Positions 15,257 through 24,572 are shown, counted from the first letter of the stretch. The stretch is DNA of 39,416 nucleotides from JAYEHK01 sp034659475 (GCA_034659475.1 JAYEHK010000120.1:1-39416), one strand, 5' to 3'. The notes: a model not told the origin generated them from the letters alone. Numbers and translations: made by a program.

Positions 15257-16354
15257 GTGACAAACATAAAATATAGACTGATGCTCATCATGGGATATTT
15301 AGGGGCTGTCATCGGAGCGGGATTCGCCTCTGGACAGGAAATCGTACAGTTTTTTGTGGGGTATGGGTCATTTGGGTTCAAAGGGGCGCTTTTAGCCACA
15401 GCATTGTTTGCAATATGCGGTGGATGCTTGTTGTATTTGGCCCATTCACTAAAGGTCTCGAACTATCAGTATATTTTGCTCCATTTATTGGGCCCGAAAC
15501 TGGGCAAAGTAGTCGATTTCCTGCTTGCTATATTCCTTTTTTTAGGAATCAGTACAATGTTATCGGCTTCAGGGGCGGTGTTTTACGAGCATTTATATCT
15601 CCCGAAAAGTACAGGCGTATTCCTTGCATATGGCCTGGTCGTTTGTATGCTGATGTGGGGGAAAAGAGGCCTTATTTTCTCCTATAACGTAATTGTTCCG
15701 ATTAAACTTGTTCTGCTGTTAATTATTTCTGGTTATGCAGCGCTTTTTATACAGGGAAATCAGATTGAAACATATACTGCTTTTCTTTGTCCGACCGAAG
15801 CAAGGTTTTGGATTGTTTCGGCCATCCTTTATGTGGCCTATAATTTTGCACTGGCAATGGTTGTACTAACCGAGTATCAAAATATTAGTGGGCGCAGGGA
15901 TGGAATATGGGGAAGTATATTAGGTGGTCTCGTGTTGGGGCTACTGGTAACACTAAACTACATGGCATTGAGCAAATTTCTGCCCGTCGTGCTTCATTAC
16001 GAGGTGCCTATGTTATATGTAGCAGGACAGATATCGTTAACTGCAAAGCATGTATATACGCTGGTACTGTGGTTTGGTATTCTAACCACTGCATTGGCGA
16101 ATGCATATGGTTTTGCCCAGCGATTTTCCAATTTTGTGGGAATTAGTTATACGGTTTCATTAGTTCTTTGTATGACCCTGGCATTACCAATTTCCATGCA
16201 AAGTTTTTCGGTACTGGTGACTAAAATTTACCCGATTTTTGGAATACTAGGCGTATTAATACTTGTTGCCCTCATTTATAGAGCTATAATAGAGGTGGGG
16301 AAAGAAGTATATGCAAGAATAAGACAATTTATCTGCAAAATGAAAGAGGTTTGA
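15257..16354 (+). CDS. YkvI-like membrane protein (APC/LeuT-fold transporter)
   Basis: Polytopic membrane protein of about 365 residues with ten or eleven hydrophobic helices. The N-terminus has GAVIGAGFASGQEIVQFF (about 15-32), the unwound-helix motif of LeuT-fold carriers and typical of the YkvI family. Substrate is unknown; amino acids are plausible by fold. The GTG start at 15257 lacks a well-spaced ribosome binding site because the nearby GAGGTGA overlaps it, so the start is uncertain; an ATG at 15281 is an alternative. selA follows two bases after the stop, hinting at co-transcription. Confidence 0.82.
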   Translation: MTNIKYRLMLIMGYLGAVIGAGFASGQEIVQFFVGYGSFGFKGALLATALFAICGGCLLYLAHSLKVSNYQYILLHLLGPKLGKVVDFLLAIFLFLGISTMLSASGAVFYEHLYLPKSTGVFLAYGLVVCMLMWGKRGLIFSYNVIVPIKLVLLLIISGYAALFIQGNQIETYTAFLCPTEARFWIVSAILYVAYNFALAMVVLTEYQNISGRRDGIWGSILGGLVLGLLVTLNYMALSKFLPVVLHYEVPMLYVAGQISLTAKHVYTLVLWFGILTTALANAYGFAQRFSNFVGISYTVSLVLCMTLALPISMQSFSVLVTKIYPIFGILGVLILVALIYRAIIEVGKEVYARIRQFICKMKEV

Positions 16355-16356
16355 TC

Positions 16357-17760
16357 ATGAATAACCTTAGACACATTCCAGCCATAGATGAACTCTTACA
16401 GCATGCACGGATACAAACGCTGCTTCAGATCTATCGCCGTGATTTTGTTGTAGATATATTGAGACAATCAGTGGAACAAAAAAGAAGCATGCTATTAAAG
16501 CAGATAGAGGAACAAAGCAAACAAAACATAACCGAAGATATTATTGATCTGGTGGAGACCCGTATAAAGAATGCGGAGCATGGCACTCTGCAGAGGGTGA
16601 TTAATGGGACCGGGGTGGTTCTTCATACCAATATGGGGCGTGCCCCCCTGGGAACAAGGGCCATGAATTATCTGAATGAAATGGCCACGGGCTACAATAA
16701 TCTGGAACTTGATTTGCAGAAGGGGGAACGAGGTTCCCGTTACTGGCATGTGGAAAATCTGCTGCAGCAAATTACAGGAGCGGAAGCAGGACTAGTTGTA
16801 AACAATAATGCTGCCGCTGTGCTGTTGGCGTTGACGACCCTTGCCAAAGGAAGAGAGGTTATTGTTTCCAGAGGGCAATTGGTAGAGATTGGAGGAGCCT
16901 TCCGTATTCCAGATGTCATGAAACAAAGTGCTGCCAGCCTGATTGAAGTAGGAACAACGAACAAGACGTATATAAAAGATTATGAAGAAGCCATCACAGA
17001 GCAGACGGCCCTGCTATTTTCAGCGCATACATCAAATTATAAGATCGTAGGCTTCAGTGAAGAAGTAAAAATAGATAAGCTTGTAGAACTTGGGCAAGAG
17101 AAGAAAATACCGGTTATGCTTGATCTGGGGAGTGGTATACTAGCAGATCTAGGAAACTGGGGACTGAAGGAAGAACCAACGGTACAACAAAGTGTAAAGT
17201 CAGGAGCAGATATCGTTACCTTCAGTGGGGATAAGTTGTTGGGTGGACCTCAGGCAGGCATTATTGTGGGGAAAAAGGAATATATTGAAGCAATGAAGAA
17301 GCATCAACTTACCAGAGCCCTGCGGGTGGACAAACTGGCCATTGCTGCATTGGAAGGAACTTTATTGGAATATCTAACCGGTAACCCCCAAAGGGAAATT
17401 CCGGTGATACATATGCTCACTAGAGCAGAGGAAAGTCTTTGTCAGCAAGCAGAAGAACTGACGCAAACAATAAAAAATGACTTGCAGCACTACACCCAGA
17501 TAAAGAGAGTTACCACCAAAAAATTGTACGATATGGTCGGAGGAGGTGCCTATCCGACCTACGAACTTCCCGGGTACGGGGTAGAGATTGAATTTGAAAA
17601 CATCAGCCTTGAGCAAATAACCAACAGGATACGATTAATGAACCCAGCCCTTCTTACACGCAAGCAGGAAGATAAAATGCAAATTAGTGTAAGAACCTTG
17701 CTCGAAGGCGATGAGAAAACCATCGTGGAACTGATAAAAAAAGCATTTCAAGCAGAATAG
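16357..17760 (+). CDS. selA: L-seryl-tRNA(Sec) selenium transferase SelA
   Basis: PLP enzyme that converts Ser-tRNA(Sec) to Sec-tRNA(Sec) using selenophosphate. It carries RVINGTGVVLHTNMGRAPLG (about 78-97), VVNNNAAAVLLAL and the PLP-lysine motif TFSGDKLLGGPQAG with K293 (E. coli K295). At 467 residues it matches bacterial decameric SelA with its N-terminal tRNA-binding domain. ATG 16357 sits 7 nt after GAGG; a TTG at 16351 is less likely. It is followed after 80 bp by selB, and tRNA-Sec and selD lie within 13 kb. Confidence 0.98.
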   Translation: MNNLRHIPAIDELLQHARIQTLLQIYRRDFVVDILRQSVEQKRSMLLKQIEEQSKQNITEDIIDLVETRIKNAEHGTLQRVINGTGVVLHTNMGRAPLGTRAMNYLNEMATGYNNLELDLQKGERGSRYWHVENLLQQITGAEAGLVVNNNAAAVLLALTTLAKGREVIVSRGQLVEIGGAFRIPDVMKQSAASLIEVGTTNKTYIKDYEEAITEQTALLFSAHTSNYKIVGFSEEVKIDKLVELGQEKKIPVMLDLGSGILADLGNWGLKEEPTVQQSVKSGADIVTFSGDKLLGGPQAGIIVGKKEYIEAMKKHQLTRALRVDKLAIAALEGTLLEYLTGNPQREIPVIHMLTRAEESLCQQAEELTQTIKNDLQHYTQIKRVTTKKLYDMVGGGAYPTYELPGYGVEIEFENISLEQITNRIRLMNPALLTRKQEDKMQISVRTLLEGDEKTIVELIKKAFQAE

Positions 17761-17840
17761 AGAAAAAGCATCAGCCCTGCTGGATCGTATCTGCTGAGGG
17801 TCGAGATGAATTATGCATTTCTGCTGGCAGGAGGAACGCT

Positions 17841-19760
17841 ATGAAAAGACTGATAATAGGAACTGCGGGACATATTGATCACGGAAAAACCACCCTTGTG
17901 AGGGCCTTAACAGGCAAGGAAACTGACCGACTCAAAGAAGAAAAGCAACGAGGGATATCCATTGAATTAGGTTTTGCACCGTTTCAACTACCAGGGGGAC
18001 AAAAAGCCGCCATTGTTGATGTACCTGGGCATGAACGATTTATTCGACACATGTTAGCCGGCGCCTTTGGGGTGGATATGGTTCTTTTTACGATAGCAGC
18101 AGATGAAGGGGTCATGCCACAAACCCGAGAACATATGGATATTATAGAACTCCTGGGAGTGAATAAAGGGATTATTGTAATCACCAAAAAAGACATGGTG
18201 GATGAAGAATGGTTGATGCTGGTGGAGGAAGAGATTGAAGAATATATTAACCATAGCATATTAAAAGGATCACCGATCGTCAAAGTGTCAGGAATAACAG
18301 GTGAAGGGATTCCTGAACTACTTACAACCATTGACCAGATGGCTGAAACGGTAGAAGAAAAATCAGCTTTTGGGCATGCCCGATTTCCGATTGACAGAGT
18401 GTTCACCATTTCCGGATTCGGTACCGTGGTTACCGGAACGCTGTGGTCAGGAACAATAAATGTTGGCGATACCCTCGAACTAATGCCCGATGCAAAACCG
18501 GTTAAAGTAAGAACCCTTCAGGTGCACAATGAAAAAGTCCAGACAGCATTGGCCGGACAGCGTGTAGCTGTAAACCTGCAGGGAATCGAAGTAAAGGATA
18601 TCAAACGGGGAAACTTATTGGCCAGTCCAGGTTATATGACACCGTCGTATCGAGTGGATGCCAAGCTAAGACTATTAAGCAGCAGTCCCCGAAGTATAAA
18701 AAACTGGAATCGCATACGTTTTCATTTAGGGACTGATGAAAAACTGGGTAGAGTGGTCCTTTTGGACCGAGACGAACTTCTTCCGGGAGAAGAAGCCTAT
18801 GTGCAGATTGCCATGGAAAAACAGGTCGTAGCCTACAAAGGAGACCCATTTGTCCTGCGATATTATTCCCCCGTTACAACCATCGGAGGGGGTGCGATCA
18901 TTGATCCGGCAGCACCAAAACAAAAACGTTTCCGGGAGGATGTCCTGGAAGAAATGGCGGTTAAAGAAGAAGGAACTCTGTATGATATCATTCTTCATGA
19001 ACTGGAAAATGCAGGTTATGTACCGCAGACCATGGAAGAACTGAGCAAACGAACCGGAAGTCCAAGAGAAGAAATTGAGGAAGAAATACAATTGCTGATC
19101 GATGATGAAAAGGTGATTGATATTAATGGAAAAGGGACTTTCTACATCAGTCAGGTCGGTCTGTGGAAAATGAATCAGGAAATGCTGACGCTGCTGAACG
19201 AGTATCACCTTAAATATCCCCTGCGGAAGGGATATCCAAAAGAGGATATGCGAAGCAGGCTGTTTAAAAATATTAATTCTAAGATGTTCGGATATATCTT
19301 AAAGTATATGGAAGAAAACCAGATGGTTAATGTTATGACAAATCTGGTAACGACCCCCGGTTATAGACCAGAACCCGGAGAAAAACAAAAAAACACCCTC
19401 GAGAAAATAATGGCAATCATGAAAGACCGGTTATTCATGCCGCCTTCCATTGAGGAAATTCAGAATCAACTGGGGACGATCAAGAATGACGAATTTAATG
19501 AGATCATTTTATATCTCACAGAAAGAGGGGATTTAGTTAAAATTAACGAAACCATGTATTTTAGCAATGACGCGATTGAAAAAGGAAAAGAGATCATGGA
19601 GGAGTATTTCCAAAAGGAGAAAGATTTACCACTGGCAACCGCCAGAGATCTTTTTAACACGACTCGTAAGTATGCATTGCCGTTGATAGAGTATTACGAT
19701 AAAATTCGATTCACCCGCAGAGTAGGGGATCTGCGGGTTCAATTCAAAACAACACCATAG
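17841..19760 (+). CDS. selB: Selenocysteine-specific elongation factor SelB
   Basis: GTPase that brings Sec-tRNA(Sec) to UGA codons with a SECIS hairpin. The 639 residues contain a G domain with AGHIDHGKTTLVRAL (9-23), RGISIELGFA, DVPGHERFI and TKKD, then EF-Tu-like domains 2 and 3 (about 175-350) with VFTISGFGTVVTGTL. Four winged-helix domains (about 370-639) bind the SECIS; the last ends FTRRVGDLRVQFKTTP. The length is normal. It is preceded by AGGAGG and follows selA, forming one transcription unit that apparently continues into the activase-like genes 24 bp downstream. Confidence 0.98.
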   Translation: MKRLIIGTAGHIDHGKTTLVRALTGKETDRLKEEKQRGISIELGFAPFQLPGGQKAAIVDVPGHERFIRHMLAGAFGVDMVLFTIAADEGVMPQTREHMDIIELLGVNKGIIVITKKDMVDEEWLMLVEEEIEEYINHSILKGSPIVKVSGITGEGIPELLTTIDQMAETVEEKSAFGHARFPIDRVFTISGFGTVVTGTLWSGTINVGDTLELMPDAKPVKVRTLQVHNEKVQTALAGQRVAVNLQGIEVKDIKRGNLLASPGYMTPSYRVDAKLRLLSSSPRSIKNWNRIRFHLGTDEKLGRVVLLDRDELLPGEEAYVQIAMEKQVVAYKGDPFVLRYYSPVTTIGGGAIIDPAAPKQKRFREDVLEEMAVKEEGTLYDIILHELENAGYVPQTMEELSKRTGSPREEIEEEIQLLIDDEKVIDINGKGTFYISQVGLWKMNQEMLTLLNEYHLKYPLRKGYPKEDMRSRLFKNINSKMFGYILKYMEENQMVNVMTNLVTTPGYRPEPGEKQKNTLEKIMAIMKDRLFMPPSIEEIQNQLGTIKNDEFNEIILYLTERGDLVKINETMYFSNDAIEKGKEIMEEYFQKEKDLPLATARDLFNTTRKYALPLIEYYDKIRFTRRVGDLRVQFKTTP

Positions 19761-19783
19761 GATTTAAGGGGGGGTTTTGTAAA

Positions 19784-20779
19784 GTGTCAAAGATAGGCAT
19801 TCCGCGCACATTAGCGTATTTTCTGTATTATCCATTCTGGAAGATATTTTTTGATGAACTAGGGCATGAAACGGTACTTTCCTCTTCTACGTGCAAAACT
19901 ATTTTGGACAAAGGCGTACGAGAGGCGGTTAACGACGCCTGTATACCGATAAAAATCTACCATGGGCATGTGGCAGATCTAGTCGGCAAAGTCGATTACA
20001 TATTTACCCCTCGCCTGGTAAGTCTACGAAAATATGGAGATTTTGGCACAGAAACCTTTTGCCCTAAGTTCCTTGGACTGCCAGACATGGTACGCTGGGG
20101 ATTGGACAATTTGCCGCCATTGATTGATGTTCGGATTGATCTGAAAAAAGGGAAACACGAGATAGATTTTGTTTGCCAGGAGGTGGGGACCATGTTGGGA
20201 AACAGCGTTCCCGACATTCGAAAAGCACAGAAGAAAGCAACCACGGTTCAGAAGAAGTTTGAACAATTATTGGAAAGAAGGGTTTTTCCCGAAGATGCCA
20301 TGGATCTTGTACTGGGAAATGAACCTCAGAAGCAAAGGGATTTTCCAGAGGCTGATTTAAATATTGCCATGGTAGGGTATCCGTATACGATATATGACCC
20401 CTATTTGAATGTGGGATTATTGAAGATTTTGCGAGAACAAGGGGTTCAGGTGTGGACACAGGATATGTTGAGCAATAAGGTGATGAACAAGTGTGGAAAA
20501 ACATTACCCAAACAAACCTTCTGGTATTTTTCCAATCGGGCCATAAATGGCGCGCTTTATTATATGAAAAAGCCAATGATTGATGGCATCATTCATGTTA
20601 CAGCATTTGCTTGTGGACCGGATTCTGTCGTTGATCGACTTATAGAAATAGAAACGCATCGTCGCAGTTCACTTCCGTTTTTGTCTGTAACCGTGGATGA
20701 ACATACGGCTGAAACAGGTGTTAGGACAAGAATAGAAGCATTTCTGGATATGCTGCGCTATCGGAGGGAAGCACAATGA
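19784..20779 (+). CDS. Acyl-CoA dehydratase activase-related protein (DUF2229/COG3580-like)
   Basis: 331-residue protein resembling the 2-hydroxyacyl-CoA dehydratase-like half-domains that accompany BadF-type activases. It begins IGIPRTLAYFLYYPFWKIFF and has cysteines in SSSTCKTILDKG, VNDACIPIKIYHGHV, TFCPKFLG, CQEV and TAFACGPDSVVDR, a pattern that could ligate an Fe-S cluster. Its C-terminus, TVDEHTAETGVRTRIEAFLDML, is paralogous to the same part of the next gene, so the two probably pair. GTG start follows AAGGGGGGG. Its stop overlaps the next start by 4 nt. The reaction is unknown; relation to double-cubane [8Fe-9S] proteins is inference. Confidence 0.78.
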   Translation: MSKIGIPRTLAYFLYYPFWKIFFDELGHETVLSSSTCKTILDKGVREAVNDACIPIKIYHGHVADLVGKVDYIFTPRLVSLRKYGDFGTETFCPKFLGLPDMVRWGLDNLPPLIDVRIDLKKGKHEIDFVCQEVGTMLGNSVPDIRKAQKKATTVQKKFEQLLERRVFPEDAMDLVLGNEPQKQRDFPEADLNIAMVGYPYTIYDPYLNVGLLKILREQGVQVWTQDMLSNKVMNKCGKTLPKQTFWYFSNRAINGALYYMKKPMIDGIIHVTAFACGPDSVVDRLIEIETHRRSSLPFLSVTVDEHTAETGVRTRIEAFLDMLRYRREAQ

Positions 20780-21882
20780 AAATAAGTTTTCCCCATATGG
20801 GGTACTCTCATCTGGCCTTTAAGTGGATGGTGGAACATATGGGTCATGAATGTATTGCTCCACCGGAACCCAGTAAGAGAACCTTGGATTTAGGAGTTCG
20901 ATATTCACCGGAATTTGCCTGTATTCCTTTTAAATATCTGATGGGTACCTATTTAGAGGTTGCAGAGCAGGGGGCTGAACTAATTATCAGCTCGGGTGGT
21001 ATGGGACCCTGCCGAGCGGGGTACTACTGGGTATTACATAAATATATTCTTGAGGAACTGGGAAAAGACGTAGAACTCATGGCATTTGAACTCCCTATGT
21101 GTAATCTCAAAGACTTCTGGCAAAAGCTCCATCGTCTTAGAAAAACAGGGGGACTGTCTGTAAAAGAGTTTATTGAGGTTTTGAAACTGAGCTGGGAGAA
21201 AGTAAAGGTTATCGATGATATGGAAATTCTTTCCCATGAAATTCGTCCGCTGGAAAACAAGCGGGGAGAAACAACACGACGGATAGGGAAGGCGCTGGAT
21301 ATGATTGATCAGGCGGAGACCCTGGCTGATATTCGGGATGCCCGGCAGGAAGGGTTGAAAATGATCAATGGAGTGGATATTGATCCAACCCATCATCCGC
21401 TGAAGGTGGGGATTGTGGGTGAAATCTATGTGGTACTTGAACCAGCCGCTAATCATTACTTACAGATTATGCTGGGAGAAATGGGCGTGCAGACAGATCG
21501 GTCAATTTACCTAACATCCTATACACGCAAAAATACGATTGTCAATCTGGAGGGGGACATTTTTAAGATGGCTCAACCCTATCTCAATGAAGCGCCAATT
21601 GGCGGACATGGGGTGAATAGCATTGGTGAAACCGTGCTATATGCCAAACATGGTTTCGATGGGGTCGTGCAACTTGCGCCTTTTACATGTATTCCTGAAA
21701 TCGTAGCCAAAAGCATTATGCCTACGGTTAGTAGAGAAATGGAAATCCCCGTGATGACGTTATTTATTGATGAACAGACAGGTAAGGCAGGTGTTCAGAC
21801 AAGGCTTGAGGCCTTCGTAGATTTGCTCGAGCAGCGGAGAGAAACCAGGAATATATCAAAAGACGAGAGGTTAGTCATATGA
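20776..21882 (+). CDS. Second dehydratase-like partner protein (COG3581-like)
   Basis: 368-residue protein that starts MKISFPHMGYSHLAFKWMVEHMGHE. Cysteines occur in SPEFACIPFKYLMG, GGMGPCRAGYYW, LPMCNLKDFW and LAPFTCIPEIVAKS, again suitable for Fe-S ligation. The ending FIDEQTGKAGVQTRLEAFVDLLEQRR parallels the end of the preceding gene. In many Clostridia this domain, the preceding one and the activase are fused in one protein of over 1000 residues; here they are three separate genes joined by ATGA overlaps. No dedicated substrate gene lies next to them, so function is open. Confidence 0.78.
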   Translation: MKISFPHMGYSHLAFKWMVEHMGHECIAPPEPSKRTLDLGVRYSPEFACIPFKYLMGTYLEVAEQGAELIISSGGMGPCRAGYYWVLHKYILEELGKDVELMAFELPMCNLKDFWQKLHRLRKTGGLSVKEFIEVLKLSWEKVKVIDDMEILSHEIRPLENKRGETTRRIGKALDMIDQAETLADIRDARQEGLKMINGVDIDPTHHPLKVGIVGEIYVVLEPAANHYLQIMLGEMGVQTDRSIYLTSYTRKNTIVNLEGDIFKMAQPYLNEAPIGGHGVNSIGETVLYAKHGFDGVVQLAPFTCIPEIVAKSIMPTVSREMEIPVMTLFIDEQTGKAGVQTRLEAFVDLLEQRRETRNISKDERLVI

Positions 21883-22841
21883 AAACAGGATATCTAGGGG
21901 TCGATGTAGGTTCAGTAAGTACAAACATTGTGGTTATAGACGAAAATGGGAAGCTCATTGTGGGGAAATATCTCAGAACAAATGGAAAACCCATTCAAAC
22001 TGTACAGGAAGGCTTGTATATCATCGGAGAGGAACTGGGAGATCAGGTAAAAATAGTAGGGACAGGAACAACTGGAAGTGCGCGCTACCTGATTAGTTTG
22101 ATCATTGGTGCGGATGTCGTGAAAAATGAAATCACCGCACATGCCGTTGCTGCTTCCAAGGTCGTCCCTGGAGTTAAAACGATTATCGAAATTGGGGGAC
22201 AGGATTCTAAAATCATTATCATGCGAGATGGTGTTGTAACTGATTTTGCTATGAACACAGTTTGTGCAGCAGGAACAGGATCCTTTCTGGATCAGCAGGC
22301 TAGCAGATTATGTATTCCAATAGAAGAATTTGGTGGTTATGCACTGAAAGCAAAAACACCTGTTCGAATAGCAGGAAGATGTGCAGTTTTTGCCGAATCT
22401 GATATGATACATAAACAACAGTTAGGGTATAATACCCAGGACATCATTGCGGGTTTGTGTGAAGCACTGGTCCGAAATTATATGAATAATGTTGGCAAAG
22501 GAAAAGAAATACTGGAACCCGTTGTTTTTCAGGGGGGCGTGGCAGCCAATCAGGGATTGGAAAAAGCATTTAACAAAGAACTTGACGTGCAAGTCGTGAT
22601 ACCAGAGCAATATGGGGTTATGGGAGCGATTGGCGCAGCGTTGATTGCCAAAGATACGATGCGGAAAAAGAAGAAAACTGATTTTAAGGGGTTTAACATA
22701 CAGGATATTACGTTTAAAACGACCTCGTTTGAATGTAAGGGCTGTCCCAATGCCTGTGAAGTCGTTCAGTTTTACGAAAATGAAGAACTCGTTGCCCGTT
22801 GGGGAGATCGCTGTGGAAAATGGGAATTACATGGAATTTAG
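21879..22841 (+). CDS. CoA-substrate-specific enzyme activase (BadF/BadG/HgdC-type ASKHA ATPase)
   Basis: 320-residue ATPase of the archerase family that drives low-potential electrons into dehydratase-type partners. ASKHA phosphate loops are GVDVGSVSTNIVV (about 6-18) and GTGTTGSARYL. The dimer-bridging [4Fe-4S] cysteines are expected in TVCAAGTGSFLDQQ and AGRCAVFAESD, both present. The Ade-binding motif is VVFQGGVAANQG. Unusual is the C-terminal extension with ECKGCPNACEVVQF and GDRCGKW, adding four to five cysteines that may bind another cluster or zinc. It overlaps the preceding gene by 4 nt and presumably activates the two preceding proteins. Confidence 0.88.
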   Translation: MKTGYLGVDVGSVSTNIVVIDENGKLIVGKYLRTNGKPIQTVQEGLYIIGEELGDQVKIVGTGTTGSARYLISLIIGADVVKNEITAHAVAASKVVPGVKTIIEIGGQDSKIIIMRDGVVTDFAMNTVCAAGTGSFLDQQASRLCIPIEEFGGYALKAKTPVRIAGRCAVFAESDMIHKQQLGYNTQDIIAGLCEALVRNYMNNVGKGKEILEPVVFQGGVAANQGLEKAFNKELDVQVVIPEQYGVMGAIGAALIAKDTMRKKKKTDFKGFNIQDITFKTTSFECKGCPNACEVVQFYENEELVARWGDRCGKWELHGI

Positions 22842-22875
22842 GATAGTACTTAGGATCAGGCCGAGGAGGTAGACT

Positions 22876-23580
22876 GTGCTAGAAGTAAACGGAATTGATG
22901 TATATTATGGAGCCATCCATGCGCTAAAAAAAGTATCGTTAAATGTGGAAGAAGGCAGCATTGTTACCCTGATAGGCGCAAACGGTGCTGGAAAGACAAC
23001 CACGTTGAAAACCATTTCCGGTCTGCTCAGACCCCGAAAGGGAGAAGTTCTTTTTAAAGGGGTGGATATCAGTAAGGTTGCACCCGAGAAAATAGTGGGA
23101 ATGGGGATCTCACAGGTTCCTGAAGGACGACGTGTATTTCCCTTGATGTCGGTCATGGAGAATCTGGAAATGGGGGCCTATCTGCGCAGGGATAAAGAAG
23201 GAATTGCAGAAGATTTGGAAAATGTTTTCAGACGCTTTCCACGACTGGAGGAAAGAAAAAAACAGATGGCGGGAACTCTGAGTGGAGGCGAACAGCAGAT
23301 GCTGGCCATGGGGAGAGCACTTATGGCTTCTCCGGAGTTATTACTCATGGACGAACCCTCTATGGGTCTTGCTCCTTTGCTGGTAAAAGAGATTTTCGAA
23401 ATAATACGGGATATTAATGCAAAAGGAACCACGGTTTTGTTGGTAGAACAGAATGCAAAAATGGCGTTATCTATTGTAGACAAGGCCTACGTAGTAGAGT
23501 CTGGTTCAATTGTATTGGAGGGAAATGCCGAAGATTTGCTCCAGAGTGATGATGTTCAAAAAGCTTATCTGGGAGGCTAA
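22876..23580 (+). CDS. livF: LivF-type ABC transporter ATP-binding protein (branched-chain amino acid family)
   Basis: 234-residue ATPase with Walker A GANGAGKTTTLK (about 34-45), signature LSGGEQQMLAMGRAL (about 135-149) and Walker B LLLMDEPSMGLAPL. The phrases DVYYGAIHALKKVSL and VPEGRRVFPLMSVMENLEMGAY are typical of LivF in the high-affinity branched-chain amino acid importer. GTG start follows GAGGAGGT. It has no LivG, LivH, LivM or binding-protein neighbours here, so it is either a solitary ATPase serving components elsewhere or a remnant of a larger operon. A repeat element follows 49 bp later. Confidence 0.9.
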   Translation: MLEVNGIDVYYGAIHALKKVSLNVEEGSIVTLIGANGAGKTTTLKTISGLLRPRKGEVLFKGVDISKVAPEKIVGMGISQVPEGRRVFPLMSVMENLEMGAYLRRDKEGIAEDLENVFRRFPRLEERKKQMAGTLSGGEQQMLAMGRALMASPELLLMDEPSMGLAPLLVKEIFEIIRDINAKGTTVLLVEQNAKMALSIVDKAYVVESGSIVLEGNAEDLLQSDDVQKAYLGG

Positions 23581-23629
23581 TTGTTGTTGGAGGCAGCAAG
23601 GGGAAGTTCTTTTTGTTTCCTTGATGTAA

Positions 23630-23790
23630 GGGACTATCAAAAAATAAACTAGTCAGTTATGCCGGTCTTTTTCACGCTATACTTCGTTATCAAAGCTTGC
23701 CATACGGCCAGTATGACTACGCTTTGATGCCTCGTCTAGCGTGAAAAACCCTCGGCGTATTCTGCCTTGTTTATTTCTTGATAGCCCCTA
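23630..23790. mobile_element. 161-bp palindromic MITE-like element, copy 1
   Basis: Terminal inverted repeats GGGACTATCAAAAAATAAAC and GTTTATTTCTTGATAGCCCC agree at 18 of 20 positions. The interior is also self-complementary (TTTTTCACGCTA with TAGCGTGAAAAA; TCAAAGC with GCTTTGA), so the whole element can fold into one hairpin. It encodes no protein. A copy of equal length and near-identical sequence lies at 25472-25632. It sits between livF and the CBS-ACT gene, ending 30 bp before the latter, without disrupting its ribosome binding site. Confidence 0.88.
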
Positions 23791-23820
23791 AACAGGTTAA
23801 ATGAAAAGGGGGAATGATGG

Positions 23821-24486
23821 ATGAAGGTTAGAGATCGAATGACCAAAAACCCGATCACCATTGATTTAAGTGCAAACGTAACGGAGGCTTTTTTCGTTAT
23901 GAAGGAAAACAACATCCGCCGTCTTCCCGTTATGGAAAAGGGAGAAATTGTAGCCATTGTAACCCTGAGTGACCTTAACCAGGCAACGCCATCGGCAGCG
24001 ACAAGCCTTAGTATTCATGAACTCAATTATCTTCTGGCCAAGACAAAAATAAAAGACATCGTCCCAAAAAAACAGGTTGTTATTACGGTAGGCCCGGATG
24101 CCTATATTGAAACCGTAGCCAAGATCATGCGTGAGCACACCATCAGCGGATTACCGGTAGTGGAAGAAGGCAAGCTTGTCGGAATCGTTACCGAAACCGA
24201 TATATTCGATGCCTTCATAGACATCCTCGGCGTCAAATCTGTTCATACACGCATCGATTTTTATATTGAAGAACGACCGGACACCATAGCAGAAATTACA
24301 CATCTTTTTGGTGAAAAGGGAATGAATATTATCAATACGGTCGTTTTCTACGATGAGAAAAAGCAGCAGTACAAACTCATTCTTCGGGTGGAAGAATTAC
24401 ACTGTGATGAGGTCCTTGCTGAACTAAAGAACAGAGGATACGAAGTGGAATCAGTCATCATTCAACAGGAGGATCTCCGTTCGTAG
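23821..24486 (+). CDS. CBS-pair and ACT domain protein (AcuB-like)
   Basis: 221-residue protein with two CBS motifs, KVRDRMTKNPITIDLSANVTEAFFVMKENNIRRLPVM (1-50) and IKDIVPKKQVVITVGPDAYIETVAKIMREHTISGLPVV (75-120), which typically bind adenosyl ligands. A C-terminal ACT-like domain (about 145-221, HTRIDFYIEERPDTIAEITHLF) suggests amino-acid sensing. Such CBS-ACT proteins often follow branched-chain amino-acid transporter genes, so a regulatory link with the livF-type ATPase upstream is plausible. They are now separated by a repeat element, but the direction is the same. Ligand unknown. Confidence 0.85.
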   Translation: MKVRDRMTKNPITIDLSANVTEAFFVMKENNIRRLPVMEKGEIVAIVTLSDLNQATPSAATSLSIHELNYLLAKTKIKDIVPKKQVVITVGPDAYIETVAKIMREHTISGLPVVEEGKLVGIVTETDIFDAFIDILGVKSVHTRIDFYIEERPDTIAEITHLFGEKGMNIINTVVFYDEKKQQYKLILRVEELHCDEVLAELKNRGYEVESVIIQQEDLRS

Positions 24487-24572
24487 GACTGGATAGGATG
24501 ATTTGACAAGATTAACGCAGGAGTATATACTCATGTAGCTAGAACACATAAAAGATTAGCAAAAAACATTAC

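Noticed and set aside
18726..19208. 160-codon minus-strand frame opposite selB
   Set aside because: It is a shadow of selB, which is strongly supported.
20064..20576. 170-codon minus-strand frame opposite the first dehydratase-like gene
   Set aside because: It is antisense to a conserved gene; it has no ribosome binding site or recognisable motifs.
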